64,000 nucleotides of DNA from JAEXOD01 sp963667875 (lineage in GTDB: Bacteria; Bacteroidota; Ignavibacteria; Ignavibacteriales; Melioribacteraceae): contig CAXXGC010000003.1 of assembly GCA_963667875.2 (NCBI GenBank), positions 372,001 to 436,000 on the forward strand. Direction: 5' to 3'. This document shows, in pieces, positions 36,687 through 45,279 of this stretch (position 1 is the stretch's first letter; every line of letters starts with the position of its first letter). Below the pieces are notes generated by a model, which had not been told where the DNA came from, searched no databases, and saw only the letters and a list, made by a program, of their open reading frames with translations. The translations under genes and the position numbers were made by a program.

Positions 36687-38330
36687 TTAGTACATTCCGT
36701 CCATTCCGCCCATACCACCCATGTTAGGAGGCATTGCAGGACCTTTTTCTTCATCTTTTTTCTCATATACAACAGCTTCAGTTGTAATTAACATTGATGA
36801 AACTGATGCAGCATTTTCTAATGCAGTTCTGGTAACTTTAGTAGGATCAATAACACCTGATTTTACTAAGTTTTCATACTGTTCATTAGCAGCATTAAAA
36901 CCAAAATCACCGGTACCTTCCATAACTTTATTTAAAACAACAGCACCTTCTAAACCTGCATTGTTTACAATTTGTTTTAATGGTTCTTCTAATGATTTTT
37001 TAATAATTTTAATACCTGTTGTTTGATCTAAGTTTTCACCTTTAAGACCTTCTAAAACTGAAATAGCGCGAACTAAAGCAACACCACCACCAGGAACAAT
37101 ACCTTCTTCAACAGCAGCGCGTGTAGCATGTAATGCATCTTCAACTCTAGCTTTCTTTTCTTTCATTTCAACTTCAGTAGCCGCACCAATTTTAACAACA
37201 GCAACACCACCCGAAAGTTTAGCAAGTCTTTCTTGTAATTTTTCTTTATCGTAATCTGAAGTAGATTTTTCTATTTGAGATTTAATTTCATTAACTCTTT
37301 TCTTAATGTCATCAGCACTTCCGGCACCTTCAACTATAGTTGTGTTATCTTTGTCGATAACTACTTTTTTAGCGCGGCCTAAATAACCGATAGTTGCATT
37401 TTCTAATTTAAATCCGGTTTCTTCAGCAATAACAGTACCTGCTGTAAGAACTGCTATATCTTCTAACATAGCTTTTCTTCTATCACCAAAACCAGGAGCT
37501 TTTACAGCGCAAATACGTAATGTACCACGTAATTTATTTACAACTAAAGTAGCTAAAGCTTCACCTTCTAAATCTTCAGAAATAATTAATAAAGATTTTC
37601 CTGCTTGAGCAACTTTTTCCAAAATAGGTAATAAGTCTTTCATAGCACTTATTTTTTTGTCATGGATTAAAATATAAGGATCATCCAATACTGCTTCCAT
37701 GGATTCGGAATCGGTAACAAAATAAGGTGATAAATAACCACGGTCAAATTGCATACCTTCAACAAATTCTAAACTTGTTTCTGTACCTTTTGCTTCTTCA
37801 ACAGTAATTACACCATCTTTACCAACTTTTTCCATTGCATCAGCAATTAATGTACCAATAGTTTTGTCGTTATTTGCGGAAATTGAGCCAACTTGAGCAA
37901 TTTCTTCTCTTCCGTCAACTGGTTTGCTAAGTGTTTTTAAATATTCAACAACTTTAGTAACTGCTATATCAATACCTCTTTTTAGATCCATAGGGTTTGC
38001 ACCGGCAGTAACATTTTTTAAACCTTCACGGTAAATTGCTTGAGCTAAAACAGTTGCTGTTGTTGTTCCATCTCCGGCAACATCACTTGTTTTTGATGCA
38101 ACTTCGCGAACCATCTGAGCACCCATATTTTCAATAGGATCAGCTAATTCAATTTCTTTTGCAACAGAAACACCATCTTTAGTAACTGTTGGGGCACCAA
38201 ATTTTTTCTCAATAATTACGTTACGACCCTTAGGTCCTAAAGTAACTTTAACGGCATTTGCTAATTTATCTACACCGATTAATAATCCTTTTCTTGCTTC
38301 ACTGCCATATTCTACTAATTTAACAGCCAT
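36687..38330 (-). CDS. groL: chaperonin GroEL (60 kDa)
   Basis: This 547-residue subunit forms the double-ring folding chamber. Recognisable stretches are KVTLGPKGRNVIIEKKFGAP and VAGDGTTTATVLAQAI (ATP site), RAAVEEGIVPGGGVAL and the flexible GGM-rich tail ending MGGMGGMDGMY. The length and tail are standard. The start lies 30 bp after groS with an AGGAAT ribosome-binding region, so the two are one heat-shock operon under the upstream CIRCE operator. Confidence 0.99.
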   Translation of the reverse strand: MAVKLVEYGSEARKGLLIGVDKLANAVKVTLGPKGRNVIIEKKFGAPTVTKDGVSVAKEIELADPIENMGAQMVREVASKTSDVAGDGTTTATVLAQAIYREGLKNVTAGANPMDLKRGIDIAVTKVVEYLKTLSKPVDGREEIAQVGSISANNDKTIGTLIADAMEKVGKDGVITVEEAKGTETSLEFVEGMQFDRGYLSPYFVTDSESMEAVLDDPYILIHDKKISAMKDLLPILEKVAQAGKSLLIISEDLEGEALATLVVNKLRGTLRICAVKAPGFGDRRKAMLEDIAVLTAGTVIAEETGFKLENATIGYLGRAKKVVIDKDNTTIVEGAGSADDIKKRVNEIKSQIEKSTSDYDKEKLQERLAKLSGGVAVVKIGAATEVEMKEKKARVEDALHATRAAVEEGIVPGGGVALVRAISVLEGLKGENLDQTTGIKIIKKSLEEPLKQIVNNAGLEGAVVLNKVMEGTGDFGFNAANEQYENLVKSGVIDPTKVTRTALENAASVSSMLITTEAVVYEKKDEEKGPAMPPNMGGMGGMDGMY

Positions 38331-38360
38331 TTGTATTCCTCCAAATTTTTATTATATTTA

Positions 38361-38657
38361 CTAATTAACTACACCAAAAATATCGCTTTCGCGCATAATC
38401 AAATAATCAATTTGATCAACGCGGATTTCAGTACCTGAATATTTTCCATACAATACTACATCACCTTCTTTAACTGTTAACGGTAATACTTTACCATCAT
38501 CAGTAACTTTTCCGGTACCAACTGCAACTACTTTACCTTCAATAGGTTTTTCTTTAACTGTATCAGGTAAAATTATTCCGCCTTTAGTTTTTTCTTCGGC
38601 TTCACTTGGTTTTACAATTACTCTGTCATGCAAGGGTTTAATCTTGAATTCCGACAT
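38361..38657 (-). CDS. groS: co-chaperonin GroES (10 kDa)
   Basis: This 98-residue protein is the heptameric lid of GroEL. The mobile loop and core are evident: PLHDRVIVKPSEAEEKTKGGIILPD is partly visible as HDRVIVKP and KTKGGIILPDTVKEKP, with YGKYSGTEI near the end. A GGAG ribosome-binding site precedes the ATG. It is the first gene of the groESL operon and its leader contains the CIRCE operator. Confidence 0.99.
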   Translation of the reverse strand: MSEFKIKPLHDRVIVKPSEAEEKTKGGIILPDTVKEKPIEGKVVAVGTGKVTDDGKVLPLTVKEGDVVLYGKYSGTEIRVDQIDYLIMRESDIFGVVN

Positions 38658-38692
38658 TTTATTTCTCCTTTTATGTTTTTAAAAAATTGTTA

Positions 38693-38719
38693 TTAGCACT
38701 CTCTAATTGCGAGTGCTAA
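38693..38719 (-). promoter_or_regulatory. CIRCE operator (HrcA binding site) upstream of groES
   Basis: TTAGCACTC, nine bases, GAGTGCTAA: a perfect match to the CIRCE consensus. It starts 36 bp before the groES start and overlaps the predicted -10 element. The repressor HrcA, which binds CIRCE and is inactivated on heat shock, must be encoded outside the window. Confidence 0.97.
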
Positions 38720-38746
38720 TATATAAATTTTGTTAGATATTGTCAA
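38718..38746 (-). promoter_or_regulatory. sigma70-type promoter of groESL
   Basis: On the minus strand TTGACA (38741-38746) is followed after exactly 17 bases by TATATT (38718-38723). Both hexamers are near-perfect for housekeeping sigma factors, which is uncommon in Bacteroidota-type genomes. The -10 element touches the CIRCE repeat, so HrcA binding would block transcription directly. Confidence 0.8.
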
Positions 38747-38861
38747 GTTTGCTTATATTATATAAACCGTTTTTTAATTGTTAAAGTTCGTTTGAATAAT
38801 AATTTATTTTGAAATAGAAAGATAGTTTTGTAATTTGTTGTAAGATAATTATGGAGAATTA

Positions 38862-40079
38862 ATGATGCGTTTGTGTAAAAAATTCAAATTATATATTATG
38901 TTGTATCGGTTTTTATTATTTTTCATTTTAATAAGTTATGGATGTTCCGATGAGGATATTGTAACAGATAATTCCAATAATAATAAAGAAATATATTCAA
39001 ATATGGATAAAACCATTCAACAAAGAATGGAGCAGTTTCATATTCCCGGTATAGTTGTTGGAATAATTGATGGTAATAAGGAAATAAACTATATAAAAGC
39101 TTTTGGTTATGCCGATAAATTTACAAAACGACTATTAAAAACTTCAGACATTTTTAGAATTGGAAGTAATACAAAAACTTTTACAGTAACGGCCTTATTA
39201 CAGCTGGTAGATGAAGGTAAATTAAGTTTGGATGATAAATTAAACAAATTCCTGCCTGATTTTCCAAATGCAGACAAGGTTACTATAAAACAATTATGTA
39301 ATATGACAAGCGGTATATTTAATTATTCCGAAACTGAAGAATTTGCAAACGCTATTATTTCTAATCCGACCGGATATCTTTCACCCGATGTTTTAATTAA
39401 TTTTGCAAAACAACATCCTTATTATTTTGAACCAGGGACACAGTATTATTATTCAAATACAAATACAATAATTATTGGAAAAATTATTGAGATGGTTACC
39501 GGAGATAAATTAGAAGGGCAGATAAAAAAACGGTTTATTGATAAATTAGGATTATACAACACAACATTTCCGACTTCAAAATATTTATGGGGTGATCATG
39601 CACGGGGATATGGTTCTTTTGTTCCCGGTACAAGTGATATGGATGTTACAGATTTATACGATGTATCCTGGGCTTGGAGTGCCGGTGCAATGACTTCAAA
39701 TGTATATGATTTAACTAGTTGGGTAAAACATTTAGCTACAGGTACATTATTGTCGGCTGAAACTCATCAAAAGCGTTTTGAATTTGTAACTGTTTCACAA
39801 GAATTGGATTTTAAGTATGGACTTGGTTTAGTAAGTTTAGGCGGGTTTATTGGACATAATGGCGCCTTGCCGGGTTATTTATCAATTATGGTATATTCTC
39901 CCGAAAGAAATGCCACTTTTGTAATTTTAATGAATATTTTTTATTCAGATGAAAGTGGAACAAGTCCTTTAAATTTATTTTTAGAGCTTTCAAAAATGAT
40001 TTACAATGATTTACCTTGGCAAAATGTTGAATTAAATAAAATTAATAAAACCACCGCAGTTAAAAAATATTTGGAATAA
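38862..40079 (+). CDS. serine hydrolase of the class C beta-lactamase / DD-peptidase family, lipoprotein
   Basis: This 405-residue protein has a basic, hydrophobic N-terminus ending in a lipobox-like SYGC at about residue 28. It is followed by a beta-lactamase/esterase EstB-type domain. The catalytic SXXK is GSNTKTF at about residue 103, the YXN is YSN in YYYSNTNT at about 195 and the HXG-type box is GHNGALPG at about 331. Such enzymes act on D-amino-acid peptides or esters; the substrate cannot be told. Two adjacent ATGs are possible starts. It is 7 bp upstream of an NCS1 permease gene. Confidence 0.88.
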   Translation: MMRLCKKFKLYIMLYRFLLFFILISYGCSDEDIVTDNSNNNKEIYSNMDKTIQQRMEQFHIPGIVVGIIDGNKEINYIKAFGYADKFTKRLLKTSDIFRIGSNTKTFTVTALLQLVDEGKLSLDDKLNKFLPDFPNADKVTIKQLCNMTSGIFNYSETEEFANAIISNPTGYLSPDVLINFAKQHPYYFEPGTQYYYSNTNTIIIGKIIEMVTGDKLEGQIKKRFIDKLGLYNTTFPTSKYLWGDHARGYGSFVPGTSDMDVTDLYDVSWAWSAGAMTSNVYDLTSWVKHLATGTLLSAETHQKRFEFVTVSQELDFKYGLGLVSLGGFIGHNGALPGYLSIMVYSPERNATFVILMNIFYSDESGTSPLNLFLELSKMIYNDLPWQNVELNKINKTTAVKKYLE

Positions 40080-40086
40080 ATTCTGT

Positions 40087-41376
40087 ATGACAAAAGATTC
40101 AAATCATTTAATTAAGGAAGCTTCTGAAGATTTTCCTTTATCCGAAGTGCCGGAAACAAACCGAAAAGGTTTTTGGTCTTTAAGTGCTGTATTACTTGGG
40201 TTTACATTTTTTTCCGCTACAATGTGGGCCGGCGGAAGTCTTGGTTTAAGCTTTAAATTTTACCCTGATTTGATATTCTTGATTTTGTCGGGAAATATTT
40301 TACTGGGTCTTTATGTTGCAATATTAGGTTTAATTGCATATAAAAGCGGACTAAATACCGTATTGTTGTGCCGCTATAGTTTAGGTGAATACGGGAGCCG
40401 GTTTTCCGATATTTTATTGGGAGTTACTCAGGTGTGTTGGTATGCCTGGGGCACTGCAACTATTGCAATTGTTTTAACTAAATTATTTGGATTAGATGCT
40501 TCATATAATATATTTTTAATGATAGTTTTTGGCGGTTTATTCAGTTTAACGGCTTTTGTAGGTTACAAAGGACTCGAAATTCTTTCATATTTAGCAGTAC
40601 CATTGATGGTAGTTCTAATTATTATCAGTCTGGTCATATCTTTTAATTATGCCGATAAATTAGGCGGCATTTTAAACCTTTTACCAGTAAAGTATATGGA
40701 TTATGGTATGGGATTAACGCTGGTATTTGGGACTTTTGTAAGCGGTGGAACACAAGCTACAAATTGGACGCGATTTGCCTCAAGTTCTAAATCGGCAATA
40801 TTTTCAAGTCTTTTTGCTTTTTTTATTGGAAACGGACTAATGATTTTTATTGGGGCGGTTGGGGCGTTGGTTTATCGCCAGGCAGAAATATCCGAAGTGT
40901 TAAAATTGCAAGGATTATTAACTTTTGGAATACTTATGTTGTTTTTTAATATTTGGACTACACAAGATAATACAATTTATAATTTTTCGGTTGCCGGATG
41001 TAATTTTTTCCGTTCTACAAAACGAAAATTAATTACTTTAATAGGGGCATTTATTGGAACAATTCTAGCAATTGCAGGTATGTATGACTGGTTAGTTCCT
41101 TATTTGCTTATTTTGGGTACTTTTATCCCTCCTCTTGGAGGAATTATTATGGCCGATTTTTTTGTTAAATATAAATCTGTTTATCCTGCTTTGATAAATA
41201 AGGAAAAGGTAAAATATAATTATATAGGAATTGCAGCATATATAACCGGATCCGCATTTGCATATTTTGTAGACTTTATTCCGCCTATTATGGGTATTCT
41301 TGTTTCGTTTATATCTTATGCGATTTTAAACTATTTGCAAATAAAACTATCAAACAAAATAAATAAGGCAATATAA
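40087..41376 (+). CDS. NCS1-family permease (cytosine/purine permease-like, CodB type)
   Basis: This 429-residue inner-membrane transporter has about twelve membrane segments. The N-terminal region has PLSEVPETNRKGF, then the ATMWAGGSLG-type helix and RYSLGEYGSR. The helix 6-7 region has GTFVSGGTQATNWTRFAS, and WTTQDNTIYNFSVAG matches the CodB branch. It is likely a nucleobase or related-compound symporter, but the substrate is not determinable. Neighbours 7 bp upstream (serine hydrolase) and 18 bp downstream (serine dehydratase) suggest an operon concerned with scavenging small nitrogen compounds. Confidence 0.88.
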   Translation: MTKDSNHLIKEASEDFPLSEVPETNRKGFWSLSAVLLGFTFFSATMWAGGSLGLSFKFYPDLIFLILSGNILLGLYVAILGLIAYKSGLNTVLLCRYSLGEYGSRFSDILLGVTQVCWYAWGTATIAIVLTKLFGLDASYNIFLMIVFGGLFSLTAFVGYKGLEILSYLAVPLMVVLIIISLVISFNYADKLGGILNLLPVKYMDYGMGLTLVFGTFVSGGTQATNWTRFASSSKSAIFSSLFAFFIGNGLMIFIGAVGALVYRQAEISEVLKLQGLLTFGILMLFFNIWTTQDNTIYNFSVAGCNFFRSTKRKLITLIGAFIGTILAIAGMYDWLVPYLLILGTFIPPLGGIIMADFFVKYKSVYPALINKEKVKYNYIGIAAYITGSAFAYFVDFIPPIMGILVSFISYAILNYLQIKLSNKINKAI

Positions 41377-41394
41377 ATCGGGTATAATTATTAT

Positions 41395-42585
41395 ATGGAA
41401 TCGATAAAAGAAATATTTAGAATTGGTCAAGGACCTTCAAGCAGTCATACAATGGGTCCTAAAAGAGGAGCTATAATATTTAAGGATAAATATCCCGATG
41501 CGGAAAGATACAGGGTTACTTTATATGGAAGTTTAGCTGCCACAGGAAAAGGACACCTTACAGATAAAGCAGTAATTGATACTTTTTATCCTAAAGCAAC
41601 AGAAATAATTTGGCGGGATGATGAATTTTTGCCAAAACATCCAAACGGATTAAAATTTGAAAGTTTAAATAAAGAAAATGTTGTAATGGGGGAGTGGACT
41701 ATTTATAGTGTTGGAGGCGGTAAAATTATTGATGATATACATGACAACGATATTCATAATATATATAATCTAAATACAATGACAGAAATTCTAAAATGGG
41801 TTAAAGAGAATGGCAGTTCATTGTGGGAATATGTTGAATATGTGGAAGGAAAAGATATTTATTTACATTTAGCCAAAGTATGGAATATTATGAAAGATTC
41901 CATAACACGGGGAATTGAAAATGAAGGAACTTTACCCGGCGGATTAAATGTAAAAAGAAAAGCTTCATCTTATCATGTAAAAGCAAAAAATTATACAGGT
42001 TCATTGAAGGAAAAAACACTCTTATTTAGTTACGCATTAGCAGTTGCAGAAGAAAACGCCGCAGGTGGAATTATATCCACTGCGCCAACTTGCGGCTCGT
42101 GCGGAGTATTACCCGCGGTATTAAAAAGATTACAAGAAAGTTTTGATTTTTCGGACGAGAAGATTTTACGCGCTTTAGCAACAGCAGGATTAGTTGGAAA
42201 TGTAGTAAAAACAAATGCATCCATATCCGGTGCTGAAGTTGGCTGCCAAGGTGAAATAGGAACGGCTTGCGCAATGGCCGGCGCAGCCGCTACACAGCTT
42301 TTAGGTGGAACCCCATACCAAATTGAATATGCCGCTGAAATGGGCATAGAACACCATTTGGGGCTTACCTGTGACCCAATTGCGGGATTGGTGCAGATAC
42401 CATGTATTGAAAGAAACGCATTTGCTGCTGAACGCTCGTTAAATACTGCAACTTTTTCGCTTCTATCCGACGGCAGACATTTGGTTTCTTTTGATAACAT
42501 TGTAAAAACAATGAAACAAACCGGCCACGATTTACCGCATATATATAAAGAAACATCTGAAGGTGGAATGGCTTTGTTTTGGTAG
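41395..42585 (+). CDS. sdaA: L-serine ammonia-lyase (iron-sulfur dependent, single chain)
   Basis: This 396-residue [4Fe-4S] enzyme deaminates L-serine to pyruvate and ammonia. The beta-domain part begins IFRIGQGPSSSHTMGP, the diagnostic serine-dehydratase motif. The alpha part follows, with STAPTCGSCGVLPAVL, SGAEVGCQGEIGTACAMAG and LGLTCDPIAGLVQIPCIERN, which hold the cluster cysteines and catalytic loop. Both domains are fused, as in type II enzymes, and the 396-residue length is a little short. It is the third gene of a rightward group after the permease. Confidence 0.94.
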   Translation: MESIKEIFRIGQGPSSSHTMGPKRGAIIFKDKYPDAERYRVTLYGSLAATGKGHLTDKAVIDTFYPKATEIIWRDDEFLPKHPNGLKFESLNKENVVMGEWTIYSVGGGKIIDDIHDNDIHNIYNLNTMTEILKWVKENGSSLWEYVEYVEGKDIYLHLAKVWNIMKDSITRGIENEGTLPGGLNVKRKASSYHVKAKNYTGSLKEKTLLFSYALAVAEENAAGGIISTAPTCGSCGVLPAVLKRLQESFDFSDEKILRALATAGLVGNVVKTNASISGAEVGCQGEIGTACAMAGAAATQLLGGTPYQIEYAAEMGIEHHLGLTCDPIAGLVQIPCIERNAFAAERSLNTATFSLLSDGRHLVSFDNIVKTMKQTGHDLPHIYKETSEGGMALFW

Positions 42586-42707
42586 AAAAAATATTGTACT
42601 ATTTTGAATATTGAAGTTAAATGAGTTTTTGTATAAATTGGTTTAAATTTATTAACAGTTAATTACATTTGTAATTTATAAATTTTATTTAGCAGTGAGG
42701 TTAAAAT

Positions 42708-43178
42708 ATGGTAATTAGGAAATCATCTGCTGTTGTTTCGTTAGCACTTTTTGTATTGTTTTTTATTTTTGCCTGCAATAACAAACAAAATGTATTTAAC
42801 GAAGTAAAAGAAATGAAAAAATTTAATGGCATTTGGCAGCTTGTATTTTTCAAAAACAAAGATACCGTTGTAACTGATTTAGAAATATTGCCATTTGTAA
42901 AATTTGAGCAAAATAAATTTGTTGTTTCGCAAAGTGATGCTATAATATATAAAGGTTATCAAAAAATTGTTTTTGATGACAAAAAAGGTGATTGGCTTGA
43001 TATAAGTATTGTAGGCGGTAAAAAAGACGGCAAAAAATATAAAGCTATTTATCAGTTTAACAAAAAGAATGAATTTTTGTCTGTATGTTTTATTACGGCA
43101 GATAAGGAAAAACCTAAAAGTTTTAAAGTAAATGAAAATAAGGATTATACACTAATAAGACTGGAAAAAGTTAAATAG
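42708..43178 (+). CDS. lipocalin-like small lipoprotein of unknown function
   Basis: This 156-residue protein has a lipoprotein signal (SLALFVLFFIFACNNKQN; lipobox IFAC). The mature domain starts KKFNGIWQLVFFKNKD and continues as regularly alternating strands. This resembles small lipocalin-like or META-like beta barrels (a GXW motif is present as NGIW). No specific family can be named. It has a GAGGTT ribosome-binding region and its own upstream gap of about 120 bp, and it is convergent with the zinc-ribbon gene with only 1 bp between the stops. Confidence 0.75.
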   Translation: MVIRKSSAVVSLALFVLFFIFACNNKQNVFNEVKEMKKFNGIWQLVFFKNKDTVVTDLEILPFVKFEQNKFVVSQSDAIIYKGYQKIVFDDKKGDWLDISIVGGKKDGKKYKAIYQFNKKNEFLSVCFITADKEKPKSFKVNENKDYTLIRLEKVK

Positions 43179-43179
43179 A

Positions 43180-43797
43180 TTATAGTTTAATAACATATTT
43201 ATTCATTTTTTCTATTTCAGTTAATAATTTTTGAATATTATTGTGAAGTTTAAAATCATCTATCTTCTCAAATAACCCTTTTGCTTCTTCAAATTTCCCT
43301 AAGTTTCTATAAATCTCTGCTTTTACATATTGGCTTTCCGTAGAATTGTAAAACTTTTCGAAAAAAGGTAAAAGTTTTTTAAGATTATCTTCACAAAATT
43401 CAATAGTTTGAGATTTATAATTTTTATTTACATCGTAACGAAATTGGTCGTTAAATAAAAACCTTATTTGTTGTCTAATGTAAAATTCTTTCTCGGGTTC
43501 CGTAAAAATATTTTTCTTCAAAACATCAATAAATTCTTCCAGGGTTAAATTTTCAATATGCTTTTTGTCTAAACTTTCATTTTGGTAATCAGTTTCTGTT
43601 AAAAAATGATCAGTAATCCAAGAATAGTTTGAACAAACATCACATTTTAATATTTTGGGTATATTTGGAAGCATAGGTGCAAACATGTAGCCGTCGGAAT
43701 AAAATTCGGCACCACATGTATTTCCCGACATTAGTTCGTAAAATAAATATTTTGAATTGCAAAAAGGACAATAAAAATTTTTTGGATGTATTAGCAT
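43180..43797 (-). CDS. zinc-ribbon protein with C-terminal TPR-like helices
   Basis: This 205-residue soluble protein has two cysteine pairs (CPFC near residue 10 and CDVC near residue 53) that could bind one zinc ion. A further cysteine is in SGNTCGAEFYSDG. Helical sequence follows that includes a TPR-like unit (KAEIYRNLGKFEEAKGLFEKI). The arrangement is similar to DUF2225-type proteins, but that is only a suggestion. It is 21 bp downstream of fmt and is the last gene of that operon. No enzymatic motif is visible. Confidence 0.75.
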   Translation of the reverse strand: MLIHPKNFYCPFCNSKYLFYELMSGNTCGAEFYSDGYMFAPMLPNIPKILKCDVCSNYSWITDHFLTETDYQNESLDKKHIENLTLEEFIDVLKKNIFTEPEKEFYIRQQIRFLFNDQFRYDVNKNYKSQTIEFCEDNLKKLLPFFEKFYNSTESQYVKAEIYRNLGKFEEAKGLFEKIDDFKLHNNIQKLLTEIEKMNKYVIKL

Positions 43798-43818
43798 TTT
43801 TGACTGATCAATGGAAAA

Positions 43819-44718
43819 TTATATCTTATATCCCCGTAAAAATTCTTCGGCAGTCATTTTTTTTCTGCCTTCGGGTTGAATTTCCAAAATTTGTAAGGTG
43901 GAATTATTGCAGCCAACAAATATCTCTTTTTTTGTAGTTAAAACATCACCGATAGCTAAATTTTTATTTTCGCATAAAGCTGATTTATAAACTTTATAAA
44001 TCTTCTCGTTTTTTACAAAAAATGCTGCCGGGTAGGGTGATAAACCCCTAATTAAATTATGTATAATAATTGCAGGTTTATTCCAATCAATTTTACATGT
44101 TTCTTTTGTTATTTTAGGGGCAGGCGATGTTATACTATTATCCTGTTCGGTTGTATTCACATTATTTTCTTGAATTAATTGTACAGTTTTAAGTACTAAA
44201 TCCGCACCCAATAAACTTAATCTATCGTGTAAAGTACCAAAATTATCTTCGGGTAAAATTTCACTTTTTTGCTGCAAAATAATATTTCCGGTATCAACTG
44301 TTTCTTTAAGAAAAAATGTAGTTAATCCTGTTTCCGTATCACCATTGATAAGCGACCATTGAATTGGAGCAGCACCTCTATATTTGGGCAAAATTGAACC
44401 ATGTAGGTTAAATGATCCAAATTTAGGAATTGTAAAAACTTCCTTTGGCAATATTTTAAAGGCAACTACAATAAACAAATCCGCATTAAGTTCCGTCAAT
44501 TGTTTAATAAAATCGGGATCCTTAAATTTTTCAGGCTGTAATACAGGGAGATTATTTTTTAACGCAAATTCTTTAATAGGGGAAAATGCTATTTTTTTCC
44601 CTCTGCCTTGTTCTTTATCAGTATTAGTAACTACCGCAGCTATTTGAAACGGGCTATTTATTAGCCTGTCCAAAATAGGTACTGCAAAATCGGGTGTAGC
44701 AAAAAAAACAATTTTCAT
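43819..44718 (-). CDS. fmt: methionyl-tRNA formyltransferase
   Basis: This 299-residue enzyme formylates initiator Met-tRNA. The N-terminal formyltransferase domain has KIVFFATPDFAVPIL, the catalytic FNLHGSILPKYRGAAPIQW and TGLTTFFLKETVDTGNIILQ. A C-terminal OB-like domain ends in EFLRGYKI. The length is normal. It lies 3 bp after def, the enzyme that later removes the formyl group, an arrangement that is common in bacteria. Confidence 0.97.
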   Translation of the reverse strand: MKIVFFATPDFAVPILDRLINSPFQIAAVVTNTDKEQGRGKKIAFSPIKEFALKNNLPVLQPEKFKDPDFIKQLTELNADLFIVVAFKILPKEVFTIPKFGSFNLHGSILPKYRGAAPIQWSLINGDTETGLTTFFLKETVDTGNIILQQKSEILPEDNFGTLHDRLSLLGADLVLKTVQLIQENNVNTTEQDNSITSPAPKITKETCKIDWNKPAIIIHNLIRGLSPYPAAFFVKNEKIYKVYKSALCENKNLAIGDVLTTKKEIFVGCNNSTLQILEIQPEGRKKMTAEEFLRGYKI

Positions 44719-44721
44719 TTA

Positions 44722-45264
44722 TTAATCCGTAATAGGGTAATCTACATCAATTTGACGGCGTTTAATTTTTAATAATTCATCTTTAATCCGTTTTTTAATA
44801 AAAGGATCAACTCTGTCAGCAATTACTTTTCCAATAAGATGATCAAATTCGTGCTGAATTACACGGGCTAAATAACCATCCGCTTCTAATTCCTGAATTT
44901 TTTCGTCTGTATCCATATATCTAATGGTTATTTGCTGTGGTCTTTCAACAGTAGCACGTAAATAGGGCAGACTTAAACAGCCTTCTTCCATTTTAATAGT
45001 TTCTTCGGATTTGAGTATAATCTGCGGATTAATAAATACCATAGGTTTGTACTTTTCAAAACCTTCAACAGGGCTTACGTCAATAACAAATATTGACTTA
45101 TCTCTACCAACTTGATTAGCTGCTAGACCAACTCCATCGGCATTACGCATTGTTTCAAACATGTTTTGAATAAGTAAAATAGTTGGGCCATCTATATTGG
45201 TAATATCTTTCGTTTTTTCTCTAAGAATTTTATCACCATAAACAGAAACGGGTAAAATTGCCAT
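44722..45264 (-). CDS. def: peptide deformylase
   Basis: This 180-residue metalloenzyme removes the N-formyl group from nascent proteins. All three motifs are present: motif 1 GVGLAANQVG, motif 2 EEGCLSLPYLRA with the cysteine ligand, and motif 3 QHEFDHLIGKV with the two histidines and catalytic glutamate. A C-terminal KRRQID tail follows. It is translated just before fmt in a leftward operon. Confidence 0.97.
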   Translation of the reverse strand: MAILPVSVYGDKILREKTKDITNIDGPTILLIQNMFETMRNADGVGLAANQVGRDKSIFVIDVSPVEGFEKYKPMVFINPQIILKSEETIKMEEGCLSLPYLRATVERPQQITIRYMDTDEKIQELEADGYLARVIQHEFDHLIGKVIADRVDPFIKKRIKDELLKIKRRQIDVDYPITD

Positions 45265-45279
45265 AATAACTCCAAAAAT

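Noticed and set aside
36687..38657. groESL as an unusual or duplicated chaperonin
   Set aside because: Both proteins have standard length, ATP-site motifs and the GGM tail. Only the promoter/operator layout is worth noting.
42030..42500. 156-codon open frame on the minus strand within the serine dehydratase gene
   Set aside because: It lies entirely inside the well-supported sdaA gene, has no ribosome-binding site or recognisable domain, and its composition is what the antisense of sdaA gives.
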